From Streptomyces spororaveus (GTDB lineage: Bacteria; Actinomycetota; Actinomycetes; Streptomycetales; Streptomycetaceae), in the NCBI RefSeq assembly GCF_016755875.1, contig NZ_BNED01000005.1, positions 4,230,001-4,294,000 of the forward strand: a stretch of 64,000 nucleotides of DNA, given 5' to 3'. Below the pieces are notes generated by a model. The model made no database searches. It saw only the letters and a list, made by a program, of their open reading frames with translations, and was not told the DNA's origin. Shown here in pieces: positions 41,059-49,478 of the stretch. Position 1 is the first letter of the stretch, and each line of letters starts with the position of its first letter. The position numbers and the translations under genes were made by a program.

Positions 41059-43305
41059 ATGACCTGTAAAGATGGCCGGGTGCGCACCGAGGACGTTCTG
41101 GCCGCCATTGCGACCGGCCTGTGGCGATGGGACAACGCCTCCGGGACGGTCACCCTCGACGGCGAGGCCGCCCGGCTCCTCGGGCTGCCCGCCGAACCGG
41201 CGGTGCTGCCGGAGGTCGCCGTGCGGTCCCGTTTCCACCCGGTGGACTGGAACGAGATCAACGGGATCGTGAACCTGGCCGTCGCCGAGGGCACGCTCGC
41301 CGAGGCCCGGCTGCGGATCATGGACGTGGACGGCCGGGTGCTGCGGACCGTGCGCAGCCGCTCCAAACCGGTGGCGAACCGGACGGCCGACGGGACCGCG
41401 GACTACGAGCTGATCGGCACGATCCAGGAGATCGCCGAGCCCCAGCCCGGCACCACGGCCGCGCACACCCCCATCACCGGCGACTGGCGGCGCTCCCGCG
41501 AGGCCTTCCTGCTCGACGCGGGGCGCGCGCTGGCGGAGGCCCGGTCCACGGCCGAGGTGCTGCGCGTCGCCGCCTCGCTGTCCATGCCCGGTTTCAGCCC
41601 GGACGGGCTGGCCGTCTTCGGCGTGGCCGGGGACCGGTTGTCGGTCATCGGGCACCACGGGCACGACCCCGGGGACGAGGGCCTGTTCTCCGACATGCCG
41701 CTGGACACGAACTACCCGGCCGCGGAGGTCGTCCGCACCGGCCGGGCGATCTACCTGCCCACCCCCGAGGACTACAAGAGGCGCTTTCCGGCCGCCTGGC
41801 CGCTCGCCCGGCGCTTCGAGCGGGTCTCCTGGGCCTTCCTGCCGCTGATCGTGGCCGGGCGGACCATGGGCGCCTGGATGGCCGCCTTCAAGCACCCGGC
41901 GTCCTTCTCGCCCGACGAGCGGTCCGTCCTGACCACCGTGGCCCGGATGCTGGCCCAGGCGCTCCAGCGCGCCGTGGTGGCCGAGTCCGAGCGGGAGCTC
42001 ACCACCGGCCTGCAGCGGTCGATGATGCCGCAGCTGGGCCCGGAGATCCCCGGCATGCGGATCGCGGCCCGCTACGTCCCGACGGGCGGCGGGCTGCAGG
42101 TCGGCGGCGACTGGTACGACATGATCCCGCTGCCGTCGGGCAGGTTCGCGCTGGTCATCGGCGACGTGCAGGGCCACGACGTGCGCGCGGCCGGGCTGAT
42201 GGGCCAGCTGCGGATCGCCGTACGGGCGTACGCGTCCGAGGGCCACCGGCCGGACGCGGTGCTCTCGCGCGCCTCCCGTTTCCTGGCCGGGCTGTGCTCC
42301 TCGCCGGAGTCCGACCCGTACCAGGACGACGGCGGCGGACGGGACTCCGACTCCGACTTCCTGAGCCCGCGGTTCGCGACCTGCCTGTACGTGGAGTGCG
42401 ATCCCCGGACCGGCATGCTGGAGGTGGCCCGCGCCGGCCACCCCGATCCCGCGATCCGGATGGCCGACGGCACCGTCCTGATGCGCCCCACCGCGGGCGG
42501 GCTGCCGCTGGGGATCGACCCCGACACCGACTACCCCACCACCCGGTTCACCCTGGAGCCGGGCGAGACGATGATGCTCTGCACCGACGGGCTCATCGAG
42601 ACCGGCGGGCACGACCTGGACACCGGCTGGGCACGGCTGCGGGCGGTCCTGGAGTCCGACGCGCACGAGCACGAGCCCGCCCACGATCCGCAGGGCCCGG
42701 CCGGGCACCTCGCGCCCCCGCACCTCGAAAGACTGGCCGACCTGCTGGTCCAGGCCGTGCACGGGCCGTCCTCGCACCACACCACCGGCCCGCTCGCCGA
42801 CCGCCGCGAGGACGACATAGCCGTCGTCCTGCTGTGCCGCGAGAGCGTCGACCGCGGCGCCGGCACCGCGCTGCCGCACCCGGCCCGCCCCCTGCGCCGC
42901 ACCGTACTGACCGTGGCGCAGGCGGAGCCCGAACGGATCGCGGGCGCGCGGCAGCAGATCCGCGAGCTGCTGCACGACTGGGCCGATCCCGACCAGGTGG
43001 ACTCGGCGGTGCTGATGGTCTCCGAGATGGTGACGAACGTCCTCACGCACACCGACGGCGACGCCCTGCTGGTCGCGGAGGCGGTCGGCGAGCTGGGCAC
43101 GCGCCGGCTGCGCGTCGAGGTCGCGGACGGCAGCGACGAGCTCCCGCACAAGCGGCAGCCGGGTGAGATGTCCTCCAGCGGCCGCGGGGTGCTGCTGATG
43201 GAGATGCTGGCCGACGCGTGGGGCGTGGACCCGCGGGGCGAGGGCAAGTCGATCTGGTTCGAGCTGCACGAGCAGTCGAAGACGGACGCCGACCAGGTGT
43301 TCTGA
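41059..43305 (+). CDS. PAS-GAF-SpoIIE phosphatase-HATPase multidomain protein
   Basis: About 748 residues from ATG 41059 (an ATG at 41020 and a GTG at 41080 are alternatives). Domains in order: PAS-like (about 1-115), GAF (about 130-300), SpoIIE/RsbU phosphatase (about 310-580) and an RsbW-like ATPase (about 615-740). The phosphatase has VGGDWYDM, IGDVQGHDV and CTDGLIETGGHD, plus REDDIAVVLL. The ATPase has SEMVTNVLTHT as N-box and SSGRGVLLME as G2. Such proteins combine anti-sigma kinase and anti-anti-sigma phosphatase roles in partner switching. It is next to aspS and followed by a permease gene. Confidence 0.9.
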   Translation: MTCKDGRVRTEDVLAAIATGLWRWDNASGTVTLDGEAARLLGLPAEPAVLPEVAVRSRFHPVDWNEINGIVNLAVAEGTLAEARLRIMDVDGRVLRTVRSRSKPVANRTADGTADYELIGTIQEIAEPQPGTTAAHTPITGDWRRSREAFLLDAGRALAEARSTAEVLRVAASLSMPGFSPDGLAVFGVAGDRLSVIGHHGHDPGDEGLFSDMPLDTNYPAAEVVRTGRAIYLPTPEDYKRRFPAAWPLARRFERVSWAFLPLIVAGRTMGAWMAAFKHPASFSPDERSVLTTVARMLAQALQRAVVAESERELTTGLQRSMMPQLGPEIPGMRIAARYVPTGGGLQVGGDWYDMIPLPSGRFALVIGDVQGHDVRAAGLMGQLRIAVRAYASEGHRPDAVLSRASRFLAGLCSSPESDPYQDDGGGRDSDSDFLSPRFATCLYVECDPRTGMLEVARAGHPDPAIRMADGTVLMRPTAGGLPLGIDPDTDYPTTRFTLEPGETMMLCTDGLIETGGHDLDTGWARLRAVLESDAHEHEPAHDPQGPAGHLAPPHLERLADLLVQAVHGPSSHHTTGPLADRREDDIAVVLLCRESVDRGAGTALPHPARPLRRTVLTVAQAEPERIAGARQQIRELLHDWADPDQVDSAVLMVSEMVTNVLTHTDGDALLVAEAVGELGTRRLRVEVADGSDELPHKRQPGEMSSSGRGVLLMEMLADAWGVDPRGEGKSIWFELHEQSKTDADQVF

Positions 43306-43345
43306 CGCGGGCGCGCGGCGCGGCAGGGTGTGATGGGATGCAGCG

Positions 43346-44419
43346 GTGTCCCCTGTCCCGGATCGTCTCCTGCCCGAGGCCGTACGGCGGCTCGCCGCCT
43401 GGTGCGGCGTCGTCCTGCTCGTCACCGCGGTCCTCGCCGTCGGGGTATGGCTGTGCACCGTGTTCGAGTCCGTCGTGACGCCCGTGCTGCTGGCCGTGCT
43501 CGGTACGGCGCTGCTCGGTCCGATGCACCGGCGCCTGGTCCGCATGAGGATGAACCGCTCGCTGGCCGCGGCCCTGACCTGCCTCGCCGTGGTCGCCGTC
43601 GTCGGCGGGGCCGCGTACGTCGTCGTCCTCGCGCTCATCGAGACCGGCGGCGAGATCCTGGACTCGCTGCGGCGGGCCGGCGAGATGGTCTCCGAGCACT
43701 TCGGGGCGGTGGGCACCTCGCTGGAGGACATCGCCGCGAACTCCAAGGACCTGCTCGCGAAGTTCGGCGGAACGGCCGCCTCGGGCGTGGTCTCGGGACT
43801 CAGCGTGGTGGGCTCGCTGATCGCGATGGTGCTGCTCGCCCTGGTGCTGATCTTCTTCTTCCTGCGCGACTCCGACCGGGCCGTGGGAACCCTGCGCTCC
43901 GTCGTCCCGAGCGGCTCGGGCGACCTGATGGAGGCCATGGGACGGCGTGCCTACGAGGCCGTCGAGGGCTTCATGCGCGGGACCACCTTCGTGGCCCTGG
44001 TGGACGCCGTGCTGATCGGCGCGGGTCTGCTGGTCCTCGACGTGCCGGGTGCGCTGGGGCTGGCCGCCCTGGTCTTCGTGACGGCCTACATCCCCTACCT
44101 CGGGGCCATCCTGTCGGGCGCCGTGGCCGTCCTCGTGACCTTCGCCGACCGGGGCTGGGTCATCGGCCTGTGGGCGCTGGGCCTGGTGCTGCTGGTCCAG
44201 ATGATCGAGGGCTACGTACTGCAGCCCGTGGTGCAGAGCCGCACGGTGCAGATGCACCCGGCCGTGGTGATGCTGGCCATCACCGCCGGGGCGAGCGTCG
44301 CCGGGATCCTGGGGATGCTGCTGGCGGTGCCGCTGACCGCGGCCGTGTTCGGGGTGATCTCAGAACTGCGGGCCCGGTACGCCGCCGATGCGGCGCCCGG
44401 GCCCGTGGATCCGGCGTAG
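43346..44419 (+). CDS. AI-2E transporter family (PerM/YdiK-like) permease
   Basis: A 357-residue membrane protein with about eight helices. The family signature lies in the second half: GFMRGTTFVALVDAVLIGAGLLVLDVPGALGLAALVFVTAYIPYLGAILSG and the following MIEGYVLQPVVQSRTVQMHPAVVML. A long extracytoplasmic helical loop lies at about residues 80-150. Family members are implicated in efflux of small molecules or ions. Start GTG 43346 with GGGA upstream, 40 bases after the SpoIIE gene. Confidence 0.9.
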   Translation: MSPVPDRLLPEAVRRLAAWCGVVLLVTAVLAVGVWLCTVFESVVTPVLLAVLGTALLGPMHRRLVRMRMNRSLAAALTCLAVVAVVGGAAYVVVLALIETGGEILDSLRRAGEMVSEHFGAVGTSLEDIAANSKDLLAKFGGTAASGVVSGLSVVGSLIAMVLLALVLIFFFLRDSDRAVGTLRSVVPSGSGDLMEAMGRRAYEAVEGFMRGTTFVALVDAVLIGAGLLVLDVPGALGLAALVFVTAYIPYLGAILSGAVAVLVTFADRGWVIGLWALGLVLLVQMIEGYVLQPVVQSRTVQMHPAVVMLAITAGASVAGILGMLLAVPLTAAVFGVISELRARYAADAAPGPVDPA

Positions 44420-44450
44420 CGGACCGCGGGTTCGGTCCTGGTCCGCCGGG

Positions 44451-45446
44451 TCAGTCCTGGTCGGCCTCACCCGCGCCGCGGTGGCCGAGGCCGGTGCGCG
44501 CCGTGGTGGGGATGCGGCCCAGCCGGCCCGCCTGGAAGTCGTCGAAGGCCTGCTGCAGCTCGTGCTTGCTGTTCATCACGAACGGCCCGTAGTGCGCCAT
44601 CGGCTCCCGGATCGGACGTCCGCCGAGCAGCACGATCTCCAGGTCCGGGGCGTTCGAGTCCTGGGACGCGTCCGCCCGCACCGTGAGCGAGCCGCCTTCG
44701 CCGAAGACGGCCGTCTGGCCCGTCTGCACGGGCCTGCGGTCCTCGCCGACGGACCCGCGCCCGGCCATCACGTACGCCAGGGCGTTGAAGTCCTCGCGCC
44801 ACGGCAGGGTGATCTGCGCGCCCGGCGAGACGGTCGCGTGGATCATCGTGATCGGCGTGTGGGTGATGCCCGGGCCCTGGTGGCCGTCCAGCTCACCGGC
44901 GATGACGCGGAGCAGGGAGCCGCCGTCCGGGGTGGTCAGCAGCTGCACCTGGCCGCCGCCGATGTCCTGGTAGCGCGGGGGCATCATCTTGTCGGAGGCC
45001 GGGAGGTTCACCCAAAGCTGGAGGCCGTGGAACAGCCCGCCGGACACGACGAGGGACTCCGGCGGAGCCTCGATGTGCAGGAGGCCCGAACCCGCGGTCA
45101 TCCACTGGGTGTCGCCGCCGTTGATGACTCCGCCGCCGCCGTTGCTGTCCTGGTGGACGAAGGTTCCGTCGATCAGGTACGTGACGGTCTCGAAGCCGCG
45201 GTGCGGGTGCCAGGGGGTTCCCTTCGGCTCGCCGGGCGCGTACTCCACCTCACCCATCTGGTCCATCATGATGAACGGGTCGAGGTACTGGTAGTTGATC
45301 CCGGCGAACGCGCGGCGCACCGGGAATCCCTCACCCTCGAACCCACCGGGAGCGGAGACGACGGCCAGCACCTTGCGCGGGACGGCGGCCTGCGGCTCGG
45401 CCACACGCGGAAGGGTCAACGGGTTCTCAACAGTCACTGCGGGCAT
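44451..45446 (-). CDS. pirin family protein (phiC31 attB gene)
   Basis: A 331-residue bicupin. The metal ligands of the N-terminal cupin are present in HPHRGFETVTYLIDG and GLLHIEAPPE, and the conserved GLQLWVNLPASDK follows. The C-terminal cupin (about 200-290) is less conserved. Pirins bind Fe and act as redox-linked regulators or quercetinase-like enzymes. The gene starts at ATG 45446 behind GAAGGAGG. Sequence inside it at 45206-45240 matches, from memory, the phiC31 attB of the S. coelicolor pirin gene SCO3798 with a few changes. Confidence 0.93.
   Translation of the reverse strand: MPAVTVENPLTLPRVAEPQAAVPRKVLAVVSAPGGFEGEGFPVRRAFAGINYQYLDPFIMMDQMGEVEYAPGEPKGTPWHPHRGFETVTYLIDGTFVHQDSNGGGGVINGGDTQWMTAGSGLLHIEAPPESLVVSGGLFHGLQLWVNLPASDKMMPPRYQDIGGGQVQLLTTPDGGSLLRVIAGELDGHQGPGITHTPITMIHATVSPGAQITLPWREDFNALAYVMAGRGSVGEDRRPVQTGQTAVFGEGGSLTVRADASQDSNAPDLEIVLLGGRPIREPMAHYGPFVMNSKHELQQAFDDFQAGRLGRIPTTARTGLGHRGAGEADQD
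45206..45240 (+). other. phiC31-type attB-like sequence in the pirin gene
   Basis: The 35-bp stretch starting GGTGCCAGGGGGTTCCCTTC parallels the known phiC31 attB core region. The central TT dinucleotide (45223-45224) is kept, but the flanking bases differ (CCCTTCGGC instead of CCCTTGGGC, and GGGTT instead of GCGTG on the left arm). It is in the coding sequence of pirin, exactly where the S. coelicolor site lies. Confidence 0.75.
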
Positions 45447-45467
45447 GGTCAGGACCTCCTTCTGCGT

Positions 45468-45486
45468 CGAGTTTAGTTGAAACTCG
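45468..45486. promoter_or_regulatory. inverted repeat in the pirin promoter
   Basis: CGAGTTT-agttg-AAACTCG, a perfect 7-bp dyad 22 bases upstream of the pirin start and overlapping its expected promoter. Likely operator for a MarR- or HxlR-type regulator; the regulator is not adjacent. Confidence 0.5.
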
Positions 45487-45514
45487 AACTTTCTGCCACA
45501 CCCCGCAGAACGGA

Positions 45515-45545
45515 GGGGCCCCGGAGGAAATTCCCCCGGGGCCTT
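45515..45545 (-). terminator. terminator after the secreted-protein gene
   Basis: GGCCCCGG (45517-45524) pairs with CCGGGGCC (45536-45543). Two more pairs lie beyond a single mismatch, and G-T pairs at the base extend the stem, with an AAATT loop. It lies just downstream of the minus-strand gene ending at 45555. Confidence 0.7.
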
Positions 45546-45554
45546 CGGGTCCGA

Positions 45555-45935
45555 CTAGTACCTGCTGAGCTTGATCGAATTCATCGGGGACAGGTTCAGC
45601 TGCCAGGTGGTGCCGGGCGGCTGGACGTACGCGTCGCAGCTGCTCCCGTAGGAGTCGTAGCAGATGCGGTCGACCCAGCCGCCGGTCTGGTTGTTGACGA
45701 CGAAGTGCGTCCCCTCCTGGCCGTAGAGCCGGTAGACGCCCTCCCAGTACACCTGGGACGGCCTGTCGTTGTTCCAGCCGGCATCCTGCGGATAGATGCA
45801 GACGGCGCCCGAGGGGCACCCGTGCCACGAGCCCGCGGCATGCGCGGGCGATGCCGCCAGGACCCCCGTGCCCAGCGCCAGCATGGTGGTGGCCGCCACC
45901 GCGGCGAGCGTCGTGCGGATCTTCGTACGGGCCAT
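45555..45935 (-). CDS. secreted cysteine-containing protein
   Basis: A 126-residue protein with a signal peptide (MARTKIRTT to ASPAHA, about residues 1-33). The mature part of about 93 residues has four cysteines (GCPSGAVCIYPQDAGWNN and ICYDSYGSSCDAYV). This pattern is common among the peptidase-inhibitor-like and lectin-like small secreted proteins of Streptomyces. Start ATG 45935 behind GAGGAGG. Function unknown, likely extracellular and disulfide-bonded. Confidence 0.85.
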   Translation of the reverse strand: MARTKIRTTLAAVAATTMLALGTGVLAASPAHAAGSWHGCPSGAVCIYPQDAGWNNDRPSQVYWEGVYRLYGQEGTHFVVNNQTGGWVDRICYDSYGSSCDAYVQPPGTTWQLNLSPMNSIKLSRY

Positions 45936-46047
45936 CTCTGCCTCCTCAAGGTGGGGCGGGGGGTCCCCCGTGGATCCCCCCGCGACACCGATACTCGGGG
46001 CCGGCCGCACCGGGCCGCGATCCTTTCGGGCAGGTCCGAAAGGTGGG

Positions 46048-47016
46048 TCAGCCGCCGCTGTGCAGCAGGTCCACGCCCAGGCCCGTCACCGAGTGCAGGA
46101 CCGCCTTGCCGTCGCGCTCCGTGGTGATCAGCCCGGCCGCGCGCAGGGTGCGGGTGTGCTCGGAGGCCGAGGGGAGGCTGATGTCGAGGTCCCGGGCCAG
46201 CTCGCTGGTGGTGCGCTGCTCGATCAGCGACTGCAGCACGGCCGCCCGGGTCCGGCCCAGCAGCGCGTCCAGCGCCCCCTGCGCCGGGCCCGGCCCCACC
46301 AGCGGCAGGGGCGTCAGCGCCGGATAGAGCAGCACGCACCTGCCGTCCGGGCCGTCCGGACCCTCGGCGAGCAGCGGCCGGCCCGTCCAGAACGGCGAGG
46401 GCATCAGCAGCAGGCCGCGCCCGCCCAGGCGGACCTCGTAGTGCGGCGGCCCGTCCACCTCCAGCACCGTGCCCGACCACGCGGCCAGCGGGTGCGTGCC
46501 GGCCAGGCACGCCTTGATGCCGTGGGCGGCCAGTAGCCGGCTGCGCCAGGCCACGTCCGCCTGGAAGGACTGCCGGATCCGCGGCCAGTGCGGGGCGACG
46601 ACCGCTTCGTAGGCGGACCGGAGCGCACCGCCGAGCTGGTCCCACGCCTCGCGGTCCTGGGCCCACAGGGCACGCACCCACGACGCGGAGCCGGGGGCCC
46701 GGGCGGCGACGCGGTGCAGCTCGCCGGGGGTCAGGAGCGGGCCCGAGTCCCGTACGACGGCCAGCGCCTCCTCCAGGCCGCGCGCGTACGGCTCGACGAA
46801 CTGGGGGTTGTCGCCGTCGGGGCGCAGGAGGTCGAGCAGCGGGCGGGCACGGCCGGGCAGCTCCCGGCCGACCCGACTGCGCCAGCGGCCGAAAACCGCC
46901 TGCTCGTCGGTACGCTGCCAGGCGACCATCGCCATGCCCAGCTCCACCAGGGGCAGCGGCTCGCTCGCGAAGGTGACGTTGAGCAGGTCCTCCGCCGTGA
47001 AATGCACGCGCAGCAC
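46048..47016 (-). CDS. ArsR-like winged-helix transcriptional regulator
   Basis: A 322-residue regulator with the HTH at the C-terminus: ALLGRTRAAVLQSLIEQRTTSELARDLDISLPSASEHTRTLRAAGLI (about 251-297). The N-terminal 240 residues form the helical and beta domain typical of large Streptomyces ArsR-family proteins (start RVHFTAEDLLNVTFASEPLPLVE). Start GTG 47016 with GGGGGGCGG upstream. It follows the small secreted protein gene (downstream) on the same strand, a possible target. The ligand is unknown. Confidence 0.85.
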   Translation of the reverse strand: MLRVHFTAEDLLNVTFASEPLPLVELGMAMVAWQRTDEQAVFGRWRSRVGRELPGRARPLLDLLRPDGDNPQFVEPYARGLEEALAVVRDSGPLLTPGELHRVAARAPGSASWVRALWAQDREAWDQLGGALRSAYEAVVAPHWPRIRQSFQADVAWRSRLLAAHGIKACLAGTHPLAAWSGTVLEVDGPPHYEVRLGGRGLLLMPSPFWTGRPLLAEGPDGPDGRCVLLYPALTPLPLVGPGPAQGALDALLGRTRAAVLQSLIEQRTTSELARDLDISLPSASEHTRTLRAAGLITTERDGKAVLHSVTGLGVDLLHSGG

Positions 47017-47079
47017 AGTCCGCCCCCCGTCAGGCGTCAGCCGGTACGTCTACGGCGAGCCGTCTACGCAGTCATGGCT

Positions 47080-47538
47080 CTAGCCGTACATCCGGCGCAT
47101 CGCGAAGTCGACCATCTGCTCGACCGCCTTCGCGTCGAAGACCATCCGGTGGTCGCCCTCCATGTCGAGGACGAAGCCGTACCCGGTGGGCAGCAGGTCG
47201 ATCACCTCGGCGCCGGTGATCACGAAGTACTTGGACTCCTTGCCGGCGTACCGGCGCAGTTCCTTGAGCGTGGTGAACATGGGGATCACCGGGTGCTGCG
47301 TGTTGTGCAGCGCCAGGAACCCGGGGGTGTCGCCGCGCGGGCAGTAGACCTTCGAGGTGGCGAAGATCTGCTGGAAGTCCTCGGCGGAGAGGGACCCCGT
47401 GGTGAAGGCCCGCACCGCGTCCGTGAGCGAGGGCGGGGACGGCTCCGGGTACAGCGGCGGCGCTTGCTGCGCGTAGCCCTGCGGGGGCTGCTGCGCATAC
47501 TGCTGCTGGGCGCCCGGGTTCTGGTCGTAGCCGTACAT
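47080..47538 (-). CDS. SseB-domain protein
   Basis: A 152-residue protein. The first 35 residues are a Gln/Pro/Tyr-rich tail (NPGAQQQYAQQPPQGYAQQA). An SseB N-terminal domain (about 42-150) follows, with SLTDAVRAFTTGSLSAEDFQQIFATSKVY and FVITGAEVIDLLPTGYGFVLD. SseB-fold proteins in actinobacteria are common cytoplasmic partners around type VII-like or envelope loci, but no ESX genes are nearby. Start ATG 47538. Function unknown. Confidence 0.82.
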   Translation of the reverse strand: MYGYDQNPGAQQQYAQQPPQGYAQQAPPLYPEPSPPSLTDAVRAFTTGSLSAEDFQQIFATSKVYCPRGDTPGFLALHNTQHPVIPMFTTLKELRRYAGKESKYFVITGAEVIDLLPTGYGFVLDMEGDHRMVFDAKAVEQMVDFAMRRMYG

Positions 47539-47620
47539 GCGGCACACCCTATCGAGCACCTGCCCCCATACCGGCCGGTACCGGCCAGTCCCCTCCCGGG
47601 GCGGGCGCGGGCGGACGGCC

Positions 47621-47836
47621 TCAGCCGGGTAGCTCCCCGGCCTTCAGCGCCCGCACGAACGGCCCCCACGCACCGGCGGCGACGACCACGGCGGGGCCGT
47701 GGGGCCGCTTGGAATCCCGGACGGGGACCAGCCCGGGCAGGCCGTCTGCCACCTCGACGCAGTTGCCTCCGTCGCCATTGCTGTAGCTGCTCCTGCGCCA
47801 GCGCGTGGCACGCAAATCAACGTGGCTGCTTGCCAT
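47621..47836 (-). CDS. DUF397 protein
   Basis: A 71-residue protein of the DUF397 family: RWRRSSYSNGDGGNCVEVADGLPGLVPVRDSKRPHGPAVVV. Such proteins nearly always accompany a XRE/DUF5753 regulator, and here its start overlaps the end of that gene by 20 bases. In WhiJ-type loci of S. coelicolor the two proteins act together in developmental control; some pairs behave like toxin-antitoxin-type modules. Start ATG 47836. Confidence 0.93.
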   Translation of the reverse strand: MASSHVDLRATRWRRSSYSNGDGGNCVEVADGLPGLVPVRDSKRPHGPAVVVAAGAWGPFVRALKAGELPG

Positions 47837-48668
47837 TTCGGTAGTCCTCTGCGATCGCCTCGATCATGGCGAGGGACGCCTCCGGCGGCAGCGCGGCGGC
47901 CCTGAGCCGATCGTATGCCTTGCGGTACTGCTTCACGAGGGCCGGATCGTCGACCGTGTGGCCGTGGTAGGGCCCCTCCGTGTACATCAGCGGCGGTTCG
48001 TCGTCGAACTCCATGAACAGGAGCGAGAGCCCCATGAACGGTCGGGTCGGCGCGTTCCACAGCAGGAGCTGTGGAACGATGCGGCTGCGATCCGCCAGGG
48101 CAGCGATTCGGTCCAGTTGTTCGGCCATCTGAGCCGGTGGGAGGAACGGCTCGCGAAGCACGGACTCGTGCAGGATGACCCAGTACTCCGGCCTCTTCGG
48201 GTCATCGAAGAGCTTGGCCCGCCCCAGCCGCTGGCTGACCTTCGCGTCGACCTCTTCCTTGAGGTCGAGTGAGTGCGTGGACCGGATGACCGCGCGTGCG
48301 TACGGCTCGGTCTGGAGCAGGCCAGGAATCAGCGTGCTGTTCCACTCCTCGATGGTCCGCGCCCGTGTCTCCGCCTCCGCGACCGGAGCGAAGTACTCCG
48401 CGTGCGCACCCTTCCGGGCCTTCCGGACGTCCTCACATCGCCGCTCGAAGAAGCCGTCCGTACGCATCACCTGATCCACGTGGCGAGCCAGGTCGGCCGG
48501 CATCCGACGCTGAGCGCGCTCGATCTCGCTCAGGTAGCTGGCACCGTAGAAGCTCCCCTCCACCGCCTGCTGGAGTGTGAGCCCCGCCGCCTCGCGCCGC
48601 CAGCGCAACTCCGTGCCATAGAAGGCCGGCACGCTCGCCGAGCCGTCAATGTCCTTACGCGCAGCCAC
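47817..48668 (-). CDS. XRE-family regulator with DUF5753 (WhiJ-like)
   Basis: A 283-residue protein. Residues about 14-70 are a XRE helix-turn-helix (LRWRREAAGLTLQQAVEGSFYGASYLSEIER). The rest is the DUF5753 ligand-binding domain, with signatures IPGLLQTEPYARAV, QRLGRAKLFDDPKRPEYWVILHESVLREP and PQLLLWNAP. Start is GTG 48668 with GGCGGG upstream. The gene overlaps DUF397 downstream and is divergent from a small protein plus RsbW-like ATPase, the standard WhiJ-type arrangement. Repeats in the divergent promoter are probable operators. Confidence 0.93.
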   Translation of the reverse strand: MAARKDIDGSASVPAFYGTELRWRREAAGLTLQQAVEGSFYGASYLSEIERAQRRMPADLARHVDQVMRTDGFFERRCEDVRKARKGAHAEYFAPVAEAETRARTIEEWNSTLIPGLLQTEPYARAVIRSTHSLDLKEEVDAKVSQRLGRAKLFDDPKRPEYWVILHESVLREPFLPPAQMAEQLDRIAALADRSRIVPQLLLWNAPTRPFMGLSLLFMEFDDEPPLMYTEGPYHGHTVDDPALVKQYRKAYDRLRAAALPPEASLAMIEAIAEDYRNGKQPR

Positions 48669-48681
48669 GATCGGCCCGCCT

Positions 48682-48765
48682 TCCACACTCCGCACTGTGG
48701 ACTGAAAACCCTTCCCACGGTACGCCGCCCGGCGCCAGCCTGTGACTTGTTCATCACACTCCGCA
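48682..48765. promoter_or_regulatory. repeats in the WhiJ-type divergent promoter
   Basis: An 11-bp direct repeat CACACTCCGCA occurs at 48684-48694 and 48755-48765. The first copy lies in a dyad TCCACA (48682-48687) / TGTGGA (48696-48701). Both copies are between the XRE gene and the divergent small-protein gene and are the best candidates for the XRE operator. Confidence 0.55.
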
Positions 48766-48790
48766 TCCGAACGGAACGGCAGGCACACCC

Positions 48791-49000
48791 ATGAGCGACC
48801 ACCCCCACGACCGCGAGGCCGTCGCGGCCCTCGACGCACTGCGAGCGGCGCTCGCCGCGCACGGGGTCACCCTCCCCTCGCTCGACCTGCACCTCCTCTC
48901 CTACGCCGGGCGGTACGACTCGCCACCGCTGATCACCCTCGGCAACTGCAACCCGGCCACCGCGCAGCGACTGGCCGACGTCCTGCGCGCGGCGCGGTGA
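48791..49000 (+). CDS. small protein of a WhiJ-type locus
   Basis: A 69-residue soluble protein ([20 protein letters not shown], then [28 protein letters not shown]). It is divergent from the XRE gene and its stop overlaps the GTG of the RsbW-like ATPase (GTGA). Small proteins with the phrase [10 protein letters not shown] recur in such Streptomyces loci but have no known function. Translational coupling implies it acts with the ATPase. Confidence 0.82.
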   Translation: MSDHPHDREAVAALDALRAALAAHGVTLPSLDLHLLSYAGRYDSPPLITLGNCNPATAQRLADVLRAAR

Positions 49001-49362
49001 ACGCCCTCACGATCCGGCTGCTCGCCGTCCCCCAGGCGGCCCCGCTCCTGCGCCACGCCGTGCGCGAGCACCTCGGCCCGGACGGCCATCCCGACGCGGA
49101 GCTCTGCGTCAGCGAGCTGCTGGCCAACGTGATCACCCACCTCGGTGCGGGCACCCCCGTCACCCTGCGCGTCACCGGGACCGGAAGGGCAGCCCGTACG
49201 CGGGTCGAGCTCACCGATCCCGCACCGCGGGTGCGGCCCGTACGGCGCGAGGCGGCCGGAACCGACGAGTCCGGGCGGGGCCTCGCCCTGCTGGAGGCCG
49301 TGGCGCTGCGATGGGGGGTCACGCAGGGGTACCGGACCAAGACGGTCTGGTGCGAGCTTTGA
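48997..49362 (+). CDS. RsbW-like ATP-binding (HATPase_c) regulatory protein
   Basis: A 121-residue GHKL ATPase fold. The N-box is [16 protein letters not shown]; the G1 region is reduced (VELTDPAP), and [18 protein letters not shown] is the G2 box. It lacks the kinase-specific residues needed to be sure of anti-sigma kinase activity. It is the standard partner in WhiJ-type clusters. Start GTG 48997 overlaps the previous stop. Confidence 0.9.
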   Translation: MNALTIRLLAVPQAAPLLRHAVREHLGPDGHPDAELCVSELLANVITHLGAGTPVTLRVTGTGRAARTRVELTDPAPRVRPVRREAAGTDESGRGLALLEAVALRWGVTQGYRTKTVWCEL

Positions 49363-49397
49363 CCCTGGTCACAGTCGGCTCGGAAGGGTTGCCGTTA

Positions 49398-49435
49398 TTA
49401 CCGGCGGGTAGCATCATGTTGTTACCGATTGGTAT
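49398..49435. promoter_or_regulatory. tandem TTACC-N4-GGTA operators ahead of the acyl-CoA dehydrogenase
   Basis: TTACCGGCGGGTAG (49398-49411) and TTACCGATTGGTAT (49422-49435) are two near-palindromes of the same design at a 24-bp period. They lie 44-81 bases upstream of the acyl-CoA dehydrogenase start. TetR-family repressors of fatty-acid degradation in actinobacteria bind sites of this kind. Confidence 0.6.
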
Positions 49436-49478
49436 GTACGAGGAACCTGTCTCCCCGAGCCTTAACGGAGCCGTCGCC

